The notes beneath the pieces were generated by a model. It searched no databases and was not told the origin of the DNA. It worked only from the letters and a program-made list of their open reading frames with translations. From Kiloniellales bacterium (GTDB taxonomy: Bacteria; Pseudomonadota; Alphaproteobacteria; Kiloniellales; JAKSBE01): 5,114 nucleotides of DNA. Numbering within the stretch: position 1 is the stretch's first letter; the number at the start of each line of letters is the position of its first letter. The DNA lies in contig JASJAL010000278.1 in assembly GCA_030067055.1 (NCBI GenBank), positions 1 through 5,114 on the forward strand, given 5' to 3'. This document shows, piece by piece, positions 1 to 5,114 of this stretch. Made by a program: the position numbers and the translations under genes.

Positions 1-1
1 T

Positions 2-658
2 GTGGGCATCCTGTCGACCAATTCCAGCCCGGCAATGGCGCCCTACGGGGGACGCGAGAAGCTGATCGGATCCAATCCTTGGTCGATAGCGGCTCCGGCC
101 GGCCGCTATGCTCCGATGATGCTCGACATCGCGAACACGGCTGTCGCCCGCGGCAAGCTCTACCTTGCAAGACAGCGTGGCGAAACTATCCCGGAAGGCT
201 GGGCGATCGATCGCGAGGGGCGTCCGACGATCGATCCTGCTGCCGGTATCGCGGGTAACATTCTCCCCTTTGCCGGCCACAAGGGCTACGTGGTTGCCAC
301 GATGATGGACGTGCTTTCCGGGATCCTGAGCGGCAGCCATTTCGGGGCCGATGTCGTTGGCCCCTATGTTCCGAAAGGACGAAGCGGTGTCGGCCATCTG
401 GCGATCGCATTGAACATAGGATCGTTTCGGCCATTGACCGAATTCTGCCGCGACATGGAGCACCTGATCGAAGCGATCAAGGGCAACCCGCCCGCACCGG
501 GGACCGAAGAGCTCTTCTATCCCGGCGAACTGGAAGCTCACGCAGAGGCGCGGAACCGCAAGGCCGGTATCGTCATACCCGAAGACACGCTTGCCGAACT
601 CGACGCTGCAGCTTTGGACCTGGGCATTCCAAAGCTCAGCGATTTCGCGCACAGGTAG
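2..658 (+). CDS. Malate/L-lactate dehydrogenase-like NAD(P)-dependent oxidoreductase (Ldh_2 family), C-terminal part
   Basis: Partial gene: the reading frame is open to the left edge, so the GTG at 2 is an internal valine codon and not the start. The 218 visible residues match the C-terminal two thirds of the Ldh_2 family (usually about 340-360 residues). The signature segments are TNSSPAMAPYGGREKLIGSNP (fragment residues 6-26), the DIANTAVARGK segment (42-52), GNILPFAGHKGY (85-96) and the following MMDVLSGILSGSHFG helix (101-115). The family reduces 2-oxo acids or oxidises 2-hydroxy acids (malate, L-lactate, ureidoglycolate, sulfolactate, diketogulonate) with NAD(H) or NADP(H) in the cytoplasm. 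The N-terminal part with the catalytic histidine lies outside the window. It converges on tcuB, whose stop is 47 bases away. The family call is firm; the substrate is unknown, and a link to the neighbouring tricarballylate genes is inferred from proximity only. Confidence 0.9.
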   Translation: MGILSTNSSPAMAPYGGREKLIGSNPWSIAAPAGRYAPMMLDIANTAVARGKLYLARQRGETIPEGWAIDREGRPTIDPAAGIAGNILPFAGHKGYVVATMMDVLSGILSGSHFGADVVGPYVPKGRSGVGHLAIALNIGSFRPLTEFCRDMEHLIEAIKGNPPAPGTEELFYPGELEAHAEARNRKAGIVIPEDTLAELDAAALDLGIPKLSDFAHR

Positions 659-705
659 ACCACGACCTGCAAGACAATGTCAGCCGCTTCGGGAACCGAT
701 GAAAC

Positions 706-1830
706 TCATGAGCGGAGTTCCTTTGGCTTCCCGACCACAGGAGGTGGCGCAGCGCCGCGTCGCGGGCTTTGCTTCTGCGCCTCCTTGACCAGCGCCGTCA
801 GACGGTAGAAGCCGTGCGCCATCTTCGAATAGGGCGTCAGCAGGAAGAAAGCGAGCACCGACCCGAGGTGCAGGGCCATCAGGGCGGTCAGCGCCCCGGT
901 TCCGCCGAAGGCGTAGAGCGCCAAACCGGAGGTGCTGACGAAGAACAGCAGCAGGATGAAGGCCATCTCGCCGCCCCAGACGCTCGAATCCGCCAATTCG
1001 CGATCGGATTTCATCTTCAGCTGGATCATCGCCAGCGTTCCCACTGAAAGAAGTATGCCGCCCGGAACGCCCAGCAACTTCGGCGGTGAGAAGAAGCCAT
1101 AGGGCGCCTCGAGGCCGAATCCGTAGTGCATCACCGTCGCGACAGAGGTGGCGGCGAAGCACAGAAGGAAGCCGTACATCACCATCTGGTGGCGCCAGCG
1201 ACGGGCGTTGGAGAAGCGGTCTTCATCCTCGAAATTGCAACCATCGCCGTGACCGCCGGCGAGGTTCTTCATCCGCGCGGCCGAGCCGAAGGCGGAGACG
1301 ACATCGGACAAGCGAACGGGGCCGCCGCCCACGGCATTCCAATACCTTCTGAGGCTGAGGAAGATGCTGAAGAGCGGAAACAGGAAGGCCGGCGCAAAGA
1401 TCGCGACCAGCGCGTTGTGCGAGATGACGGCATAGAAGCCCTCGCCGCCCTGCGCATAGTCTCCGAGCGCCCGGATCGCCCAAATGATCAGCGCAAAGCC
1501 AAGGATGGTGGCGAGAGCGATGGCGACACCGCTAATGTGGAATGCCTTTGAAAGAACCGACGGTAGGGCGAATTCCTGCCAGCTCTCCTGCCGGACCTTG
1601 GCCAGGGCCCGCGGTAGGTTCAACGCGAACTCGTGCGGCTCGGTGTACTGGCAGGCGTAGTAGCAGCCGCGACAATTGTGGCAGAGGTTGGCGAGCTGCG
1701 TGACGTCGCCGTCGGCAAAGGCCCGCTCACGGTTGATCGCGGGAAAGACCGAGCAATAGCCTTCGCAGTAGCGGCAGGCATTGCAGATTTCGATCTGGCG
1801 GCGGGCCTCATCGATAGGTTCAGTTTGCAT
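706..1830 (-). CDS. tcuB: TcuB: iron-sulfur/membrane electron-transfer protein of tricarballylate oxidation
   Basis: 374 residues. In the characterised Salmonella system TcuB re-oxidises the reduced flavin of TcuA and passes electrons via Fe-S centres (and heme) to the membrane quinone pool. The N-terminal domain has two CxxCxxCxxxC motifs, Cys16/19/22/26 and Cys50/53/56/60, as expected for two 4Fe-4S clusters. After that come about six hydrophobic segments (near residues 98-118, 135-160, 217-235, 253-270, 287-307 and 312-332), indicating an integral membrane protein. Histidines at or near membrane segments (214, 235, 321, 339) are possible heme ligands. Start choice: ATG at 1830, giving MQTEPIDEAR, with a GAGG element (1840-1843) nine bases upstream. 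An in-frame TTG at 1854 would add eight residues rich in proline but has poorer ribosome-binding sequence. The start overlaps the end of tcuA by 11 bases, so translational coupling is likely. The C-terminal tail (about 351-374) is Pro/Arg/Lys-rich and probably cytoplasmic. CitB is an alternative family name. Confidence 0.92.
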   Translation of the reverse strand: MQTEPIDEARRQIEICNACRYCEGYCSVFPAINRERAFADGDVTQLANLCHNCRGCYYACQYTEPHEFALNLPRALAKVRQESWQEFALPSVLSKAFHISGVAIALATILGFALIIWAIRALGDYAQGGEGFYAVISHNALVAIFAPAFLFPLFSIFLSLRRYWNAVGGGPVRLSDVVSAFGSAARMKNLAGGHGDGCNFEDEDRFSNARRWRHQMVMYGFLLCFAATSVATVMHYGFGLEAPYGFFSPPKLLGVPGGILLSVGTLAMIQLKMKSDRELADSSVWGGEMAFILLLFFVSTSGLALYAFGGTGALTALMALHLGSVLAFFLLTPYSKMAHGFYRLTALVKEAQKQSPRRGAAPPPVVGKPKELRS

Positions 1831-3214
1831 GGGCGGCGGCCTCGCGTCCGGCAATGCGTCCGAAGACGGTGCCGATGGTCATGCCGAATCCGGCGAGATA
1901 TCCCTGGCCCAGGATCGAGCCAGCCATGATCTCGCCCGCGGCCCAGAGGTTTTTGATCTTGCCAGCAGCGGTGCTGGTCTGAGCGTTCTCGTCCACCTTG
2001 AGGCCCAGATAGGTAAAGGTGACCCCGGTTCTCAGGCTATAGCCGTAGAAGGGCGGATCGCAGATGCGCCGGGCCCAGTTGGTCTTGGGGGGTTCGATCC
2101 CCGTCGTGGCAACTCCGTCGAGTTCGGTTGGGTGAAATTCGCTTTCGTCGCCGCAGGCGGCGTTGAAGTTGTCGACCGTCGCGCGAAGCCTTTCCTTCGG
2201 CAGTCCCATCTTGTCCGCCAGTTCCTCGATGCTGTCGGCTTTGATCGGCGGAAAGACCGAAGGCATGAAAAGCTCCAGCGATTTGGAATCGATGATGACA
2301 TAGCCGATCTGATCGGGCTGGCCGGCCACCAGACGGCCCCAGATCGCGTAGCGCTTGGGCCAGACATCCTCGCCCTCGTCATAGAAGCGCTCACCGTTCT
2401 TGTTGACGACGATGGAATAGACCACGCAGTCGAGCCGGGTGACGATGCCGCCGTCGTATTTCGGCGCCCGCCCGTCGATGGCCACCGCGTGGCACTGGGT
2501 GGGGTCGCCGACCGACTGAACGCCCTGATCCAGGAGGTCCTTGAGGACTACCCCGCGATTGTAGGGCGTGCCCCGAATGAGGAAATTCTTCGCCGCTGGA
2601 CCCCAGGCGCGCGCCAGCCAGTCGGTATCCGCTTGGAACCCGCCCGAGGCGACCACAACGGATCTCGGTTCGATCCGATGCTTGGCGCCCTGATGTGTGA
2701 ATTCGAGGCCGGAGACATAGTCGCCCTCGAGTTCCAGGTGCGTCACTTGCGCCTCGTAGAGCACGTCGACGCCCAGATTCTGGGCGGTCCGGTAGTAGGC
2801 ATTCACCAGCGACTTGCCGCCGCCCATGAAGAAGGCGTTGGTGCGCGATAACGATAGCGTGCCGGAGAGCGACGGCTGGAAACGAACGCCATGCGCTTCC
2901 ATCCAGGGCAGGCACGCCTCGGAAGAGCGGATGGCAAGCCGGGCGAGGCCCTCGTCGGTTTGGCCCGCCGTCACCTTGATCAGATCATCGAAGTACTCGT
3001 CTTCGCCGTAGCTGTCGGTCAGGACCGAAAGGGGCCCGTGATGCATGCAGCGGAAGTTGCGGGTGTGGCGCGAATTGCCGCCCCGATAGGGCTTGGGCGC
3101 CCCCTCCAGCAACAGCACCCGGGCGCCGGCCTCACGAGCGGTCATCGCCGCGCAAAGGGCCGCATTGCCGCCTCCAATGACCACAAGATCATAGGTTTCG
3201 CGCTTTTCGAACAT
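1820..3214 (-). CDS. tcuA: TcuA: FAD-dependent tricarballylate dehydrogenase
   Basis: 464 residues, full length for the family. TcuA oxidises tricarballylate to cis-aconitate with FAD, feeding the product into the TCA cycle; it belongs to the fumarate reductase/succinate dehydrogenase flavoprotein superfamily. Visible motifs: N-terminal Rossmann fold VVIGGGNAAL (11-20) with acidic Glu37 closing the second strand; GGNSRHTRNFR (45-55), the usual TcuA segment after the FAD fold; IRGTPYNRG (213-221); NGERFYDEGED (273-283) in the catalytic domain; TYLGLKVDENAQ (401-412); and the C-terminal FAD segment LWAAGEIMAGSILGQGYLAG (423-442). No signal peptide is visible, so a cytoplasmic protein working at the membrane with TcuB is expected. 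Start: ATG at 3214, preceded by AGGA (3219-3222) four bases upstream. It is first in the tcuAB operon and divergent from a LysR regulator. A related substrate such as another tri- or dicarboxylate cannot be excluded from sequence alone. Confidence 0.92.
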   Translation of the reverse strand: MFEKRETYDLVVIGGGNAALCAAMTAREAGARVLLLEGAPKPYRGGNSRHTRNFRCMHHGPLSVLTDSYGEDEYFDDLIKVTAGQTDEGLARLAIRSSEACLPWMEAHGVRFQPSLSGTLSLSRTNAFFMGGGKSLVNAYYRTAQNLGVDVLYEAQVTHLELEGDYVSGLEFTHQGAKHRIEPRSVVVASGGFQADTDWLARAWGPAAKNFLIRGTPYNRGVVLKDLLDQGVQSVGDPTQCHAVAIDGRAPKYDGGIVTRLDCVVYSIVVNKNGERFYDEGEDVWPKRYAIWGRLVAGQPDQIGYVIIDSKSLELFMPSVFPPIKADSIEELADKMGLPKERLRATVDNFNAACGDESEFHPTELDGVATTGIEPPKTNWARRICDPPFYGYSLRTGVTFTYLGLKVDENAQTSTAAGKIKNLWAAGEIMAGSILGQGYLAGFGMTIGTVFGRIAGREAAAHAN

Positions 3215-3218
3215 GGTG

Positions 3219-3222
3219 TCCT
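3219..3222 (-). promoter_or_regulatory. Ribosome binding site of tcuA
   Basis: The minus strand reads AGGA four bases before the ATG at 3214. This is a modest Shine-Dalgarno element, and it supports this start for tcuA, which also begins just before the FAD-binding strand as expected. Confidence 0.55.
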
Positions 3223-3307
3223 GGTTCCGAGGTCAAACAGATGATGATCCGAAAGAACGCGCCGGCGGGGCCTTGGAGCGGGACGCGTTGCTGCTGCCGG
3301 CCCAACA

Positions 3308-3336
3308 ATGATAAGGCGGGTCTGTTTATTTGAGAA
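3308..3336 (-). promoter_or_regulatory. Candidate tcuAB promoter (weak sigma70-like)
   Basis: On the minus strand there is a -35-like TTCTCA (3331-3336, four of six consensus bases) and a -10-like TATCAT (3308-3313, five of six) separated by exactly 17 bases. Transcription would begin near 3301 and leave a leader of about 87 bases before the tcuA ATG. The poor -35 element, overlapped by the palindrome at 3334-3345, would suit a promoter that needs an activator, but this is inference. No better pair was seen in the rest of the intergenic region on this strand. Confidence 0.35.
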
Positions 3337-3358
3337 TTGCAATTCCTTTATCTATTAT
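3330..3358 (+). promoter_or_regulatory. Sigma70-type promoter of the LysR regulator gene
   Basis: TTGAGA at 3330-3335 (five of six -35 bases) and TATTAT at 3353-3358 (five of six -10 bases) are separated by exactly 17 bases in a locally AT-rich stretch, which stands out against GC-rich surroundings. The first transcribed base is expected about seven bases after the -10 box, that is at or next to the A of the regulator's ATG (3365). The palindrome at 3334-3345 lies at the -35/spacer boundary, so protein bound there could block this promoter. Confidence 0.6.
3334..3345. promoter_or_regulatory. Perfect 12-base palindrome, candidate LysR operator
   Basis: GAATTGCAATTC is a perfect inverted repeat with no spacer, in the only intergenic region shared by the LysR gene and tcuA. 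LysR-type proteins generally bind short dyads of T-N11-A type between divergent promoters, activating the target operon and repressing themselves. The palindrome overlaps both the -35/spacer region of the regulator promoter and the -35 of the candidate tcuA promoter. T-N11-A pairs occur here (for example 3329/3341 and 3330/3342), but the AT-rich context makes those easy to find by chance. Confidence 0.45.
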
Positions 3359-3364
3359 TGCGTA

Positions 3365-4291
3365 ATGCGCATAAACTTCGAGTTCTCTGATCTTGAGGCC
3401 TTTCTCGCCGTCGCTGACCTTGGCTCCTTCCAACGGGCGGCGGAGCAGCTGAACCTCTCGCAGCCCGCCCTCACACGACGCATTCAGAAACTCGAGGCAT
3501 CCTTGGGCGCAAAGCTGTTCGACCGCACGACGCGGTCTTTGAATTTGACGCTCGCTGCCAAGCGCTTGCGCAGCCGGGCACAGGCGATTGTGGATGATGC
3601 GGCCGAGGCGATCATGGCGCTTCAGGACGAGACGGCTCGGTTCGAGTACGAGCGCAACGCGATCGTCACGGTGGCCCTGGTCCCGAGCGCCACGCAGCAG
3701 ATTCTGACTGGCGCGATCAAGGAGTTCCGCAGACGCGGGCACAGCGCACGCATTCGCATTCTCGACCAGTCCGCCAATGATGTGGCTGAAGCTGTCGCGC
3801 AAGGCGAGGCGGATTTCGGCATCAGCTCGATACCCGCGCTGGAGCCCAATATCAGCTTCCAGCCCATCGCGGACGATCGCTTCGTTCTTGCCTTCAGGCG
3901 CGACCACCCCCTGGCGGAACAGGCGGAGGTCCATTGGAAGTCATTGAAGGGCCTGCCGCTCATCGTGGCGATGAAAGGAACCGGCAACCGGATGGTGGTA
4001 GACGAAGCGCTAGCGCGCGCGCGCCAAGACCTGAGCTGGTCTTATGAGGTGCGGCGCTCAACGACTGCCCTGTGCCTAGCCGAGGCTGGAATCGGCGTCG
4101 CGGTGCTGCCCGAGACGGCAACACGCGGAGGTGCCGAATCGCTTATCGTCTCGCGCCCGCTGATCGCGCCCAGCGTGTCGCGTACGATCGGAACTGTTCG
4201 GAGGGTCGCGCAGCGGCTCCCGAAGTCGGCCGAGGCGCTGATCGATATCTTAGCGGAAGGCGCGAGCCTGAGCTCATCCCAGGCACCATGA
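3365..4291 (+). CDS. LysR-type transcriptional regulator, probable regulator of tcuAB
   Basis: 308 residues, normal for LysR-type regulators. The N-terminal winged helix-turn-helix spans about residues 8-66, with the classical pattern AVADLGSFQRAAEQLNLSQP (15-34), then ALTRRIQKLEASLGAKLFDR (35-54). A linker helix follows (about 66-95), then the periplasmic-binding-protein-like effector domain (about 98-298), recognisable at GEADFGISS (147-155), DDRFVLAFRRDHPLA (170-184) and EAGIGVAVLPE (240-250). Start: ATG at 3365 places the DNA-binding domain at the usual distance from the N terminus. An in-frame ATG at 3308 would add 19 atypical residues and would lie upstream of the promoter. No Shine-Dalgarno sequence precedes 3365, so the mRNA may be leaderless. 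Its position divergent from tcuA resembles tcuR next to tcuABC in Salmonella; that it regulates tcuAB, with a carboxylate as effector, is inferred from position. Confidence 0.9.
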   Translation: MRINFEFSDLEAFLAVADLGSFQRAAEQLNLSQPALTRRIQKLEASLGAKLFDRTTRSLNLTLAAKRLRSRAQAIVDDAAEAIMALQDETARFEYERNAIVTVALVPSATQQILTGAIKEFRRRGHSARIRILDQSANDVAEAVAQGEADFGISSIPALEPNISFQPIADDRFVLAFRRDHPLAEQAEVHWKSLKGLPLIVAMKGTGNRMVVDEALARARQDLSWSYEVRRSTTALCLAEAGIGVAVLPETATRGGAESLIVSRPLIAPSVSRTIGTVRRVAQRLPKSAEALIDILAEGASLSSSQAP

Positions 4292-4535
4292 TTTCGCTAG
4301 AACAATGGCCTTTGCCGACATCGCGTCGGTTGGCATCGCGATTGGTTTTGTTGAGCCCGATACCCGGCCTGCAGCGCCGCGCCTTCCTCTTCGTCCGGCT
4401 CGATAAGTCTCTGAGCGCCGTTCGATATTCAGCGATTGGGGGACCATCGAGCCAAAGGCCATCATGGAGTCGATGGACAGGGGGCAAGACTCTATCGCGC
4501 CGGGGTTTATCGCCGCGTCGATCCTTGTTTCTGCA
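4292..4535. other. Gap between convergent genes with no recognised gene
   Basis: 244 bases separate the stop of the LysR gene from the stop of the TRAP permease gene. Several frames stay open here because the DNA is GC-rich, but none gives a protein I recognise and none has a convincing start. Structure seen: a heptamer CATCGCG repeated 15 bases apart (4319-4325, 4334-4340), and a 7-base inverted repeat CCATCGA/TCGATGG (4444-4450, 4470-4476) with a 19-base loop. No stem followed by a T-run was found on either strand, so no intrinsic terminator can be called. Confidence 0.6.
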
Positions 4536-5114
4536 CTACTTGAACCAGATCGCCGTGCCCGGAACGAAGCTTACCACCATCAGCACGGCGAACATCGCCA
4601 GGATGAACCACTTGCCGTAGCCCATGACCTGCTCGATGCGCAGGCCGGTCGCCGAGCAGACCGTCAGCAGCACCGAAGCGACCGGCGGGGTCTGCTGGCC
4701 GATGCCGAGGTTGAGGCAGACGATGATCCCGAAGTGTACCGGGTCGATTCCCATGTCGCGGGCCAGCGGCAGGAGCATCGGCACGACAACGATGATCGCC
4801 GCCGAGGCGTGCAGGAACATCCCGAGCAGCAGCAGGAATGCGTTGATCATCAGCAGTCGCAGCACGTAGTCGTCGGTGATCCCGCCGAGGCCGGCCGCGA
4901 GCTTCTGGGGCAGCTGCTCGTTGGCCAGAAACTGGCCCAGCACCGCGCTGCCGGCGATGATCATCATGACCACCGAGGTCTGTCGGACCGTGGTCGCCAT
5001 AACCTCGTAGAGCTTGCCCCAGCCGAGGTCGCGCTGCAGCAGCAGGCCGAAGGCGAGGGCGGCCAGAACGCCGATCGCGGCCGCCTCGGTCGGGGTCACA
5101 AGGCCGGCGATCAG
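4536..5114 (-). CDS. dctM: TRAP transporter large permease subunit (DctM family), C-terminal part
   Basis: Partial gene: the frame is open through the right edge, so the N-terminal half (full length is usually about 425 residues) lies outside. The 192 visible residues show the DctM signatures VTPTEAAA (fragment residues 6-13) and GIDPVHFGIIVCLNLGIGQQ (122-141), directly followed by TPPVAS (142-147), with hydrophobic segments near 12-26, 47-63, 84-118, 127-155 and 167-187. DctM forms the ion-coupled membrane channel of TRAP transporters, which work with a small permease (DctQ) and a periplasmic binding protein (DctP) to import carboxylates. The GTG at 5099 is an internal valine, not a start. 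In the common P-Q-M order the other two genes would lie to the right, upstream on the minus strand. The gene converges on the LysR gene. Import of the TcuA substrate is inferred from location. Confidence 0.93.
   Translation of the reverse strand: MIAGLVTPTEAAAIGVLAALAFGLLLQRDLGWGKLYEVMATTVRQTSVVMMIIAGSAVLGQFLANEQLPQKLAAGLGGITDDYVLRLLMINAFLLLLGMFLHASAAIIVVVPMLLPLARDMGIDPVHFGIIVCLNLGIGQQTPPVASVLLTVCSATGLRIEQVMGYGKWFILAMFAVLMVVSFVPGTAIWFK

Noticed and set aside
652..669. Possible terminator between the Ldh_2 gene and tcuB (CAGGT/ACCTG)
   Set aside because: The stem is only five base pairs, overlaps the stop codon region of the dehydrogenase gene, and has no T-run on either side.
1781..2851. Long plus-strand open frame (356 codons) opposite tcuA and the start of tcuB
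   Set aside because: It lies antisense to two well-recognised genes, its product matches no family I know, and long antisense frames are expected in GC-rich coding DNA.
3308..3364. Upstream in-frame ATG at 3308 as the LysR gene start
   Set aside because: It would add 19 residues with no regulator-like character, has no ribosome binding site, and lies upstream of the well-formed promoter at 3330-3358.
3326..3934. Minus-strand open frame of 202 codons opposite the LysR gene
   Set aside because: It is antisense to a clear LysR-type regulator and ends inside the promoter region; no family resemblance was seen.
4013..4024. Run of six GC dinucleotides
   Set aside because: It sits inside the regulator coding sequence, encodes an ordinary Ala/Arg stretch and is expected at this GC content.
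4072..4620. Plus-strand open frame spanning the end of the LysR gene, the gap and the end of dctM
   Set aside because: It overlaps two real genes in other frames, is rich in Arg/Ser/Pro as typical of shadow frames, and has no recognisable domain.

Overview
The window is high-GC DNA, dense with genes, and all recognisable products are of proteobacterial type; an alphaproteobacterium or betaproteobacterium is my inference from gene content, not something a marker gene here proves. It carries a small carboxylate-catabolism locus. Two of the five genes run off the ends of the window.

Layout from left to right: (1) 2-658, plus strand, the C-terminal two thirds of an NAD(P)-dependent malate/L-lactate dehydrogenase-like (Ldh_2 family) oxidoreductase. 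(2) 706-1830, minus strand, TcuB, a membrane protein with two 4Fe-4S cluster motifs. (3) 1820-3214, minus strand, TcuA, an FAD-dependent tricarballylate dehydrogenase. tcuA and tcuB overlap by 11 bases and form one operon, transcribed right to left. (4) 3215-3364, a 150-base divergent intergenic region with a well-formed sigma70-type promoter toward the regulator, a weaker opposing candidate toward tcuA, and a perfect 12-base palindrome between them. (5) 3365-4291, plus strand, a LysR-type regulator. (6) 4292-4535, a gap of 244 bases with no recognisable gene. (7) 4536-5114, minus strand, the C-terminal part of a TRAP transporter large permease (DctM).

Proposed working model (inference): the TRAP transporter imports a di- or tricarboxylate. 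TcuA oxidises it (tricarballylate to cis-aconitate in the characterised Salmonella system), and TcuB passes the electrons from the TcuA flavin to the quinone pool. The LysR protein, encoded divergently from tcuAB, senses the substrate and controls the operon from the shared intergenic region. The flanking Ldh_2 dehydrogenase could handle a 2-hydroxy acid linked to the same nutrient, but nothing in the sequence fixes its substrate. The most interesting details are the predicted leaderless start of the regulator gene and the pairing of tcuAB with a TRAP transporter in place of the MFS carrier TcuC. I found no RNA genes, CRISPR array, insertion sequence or convincing intrinsic terminator.
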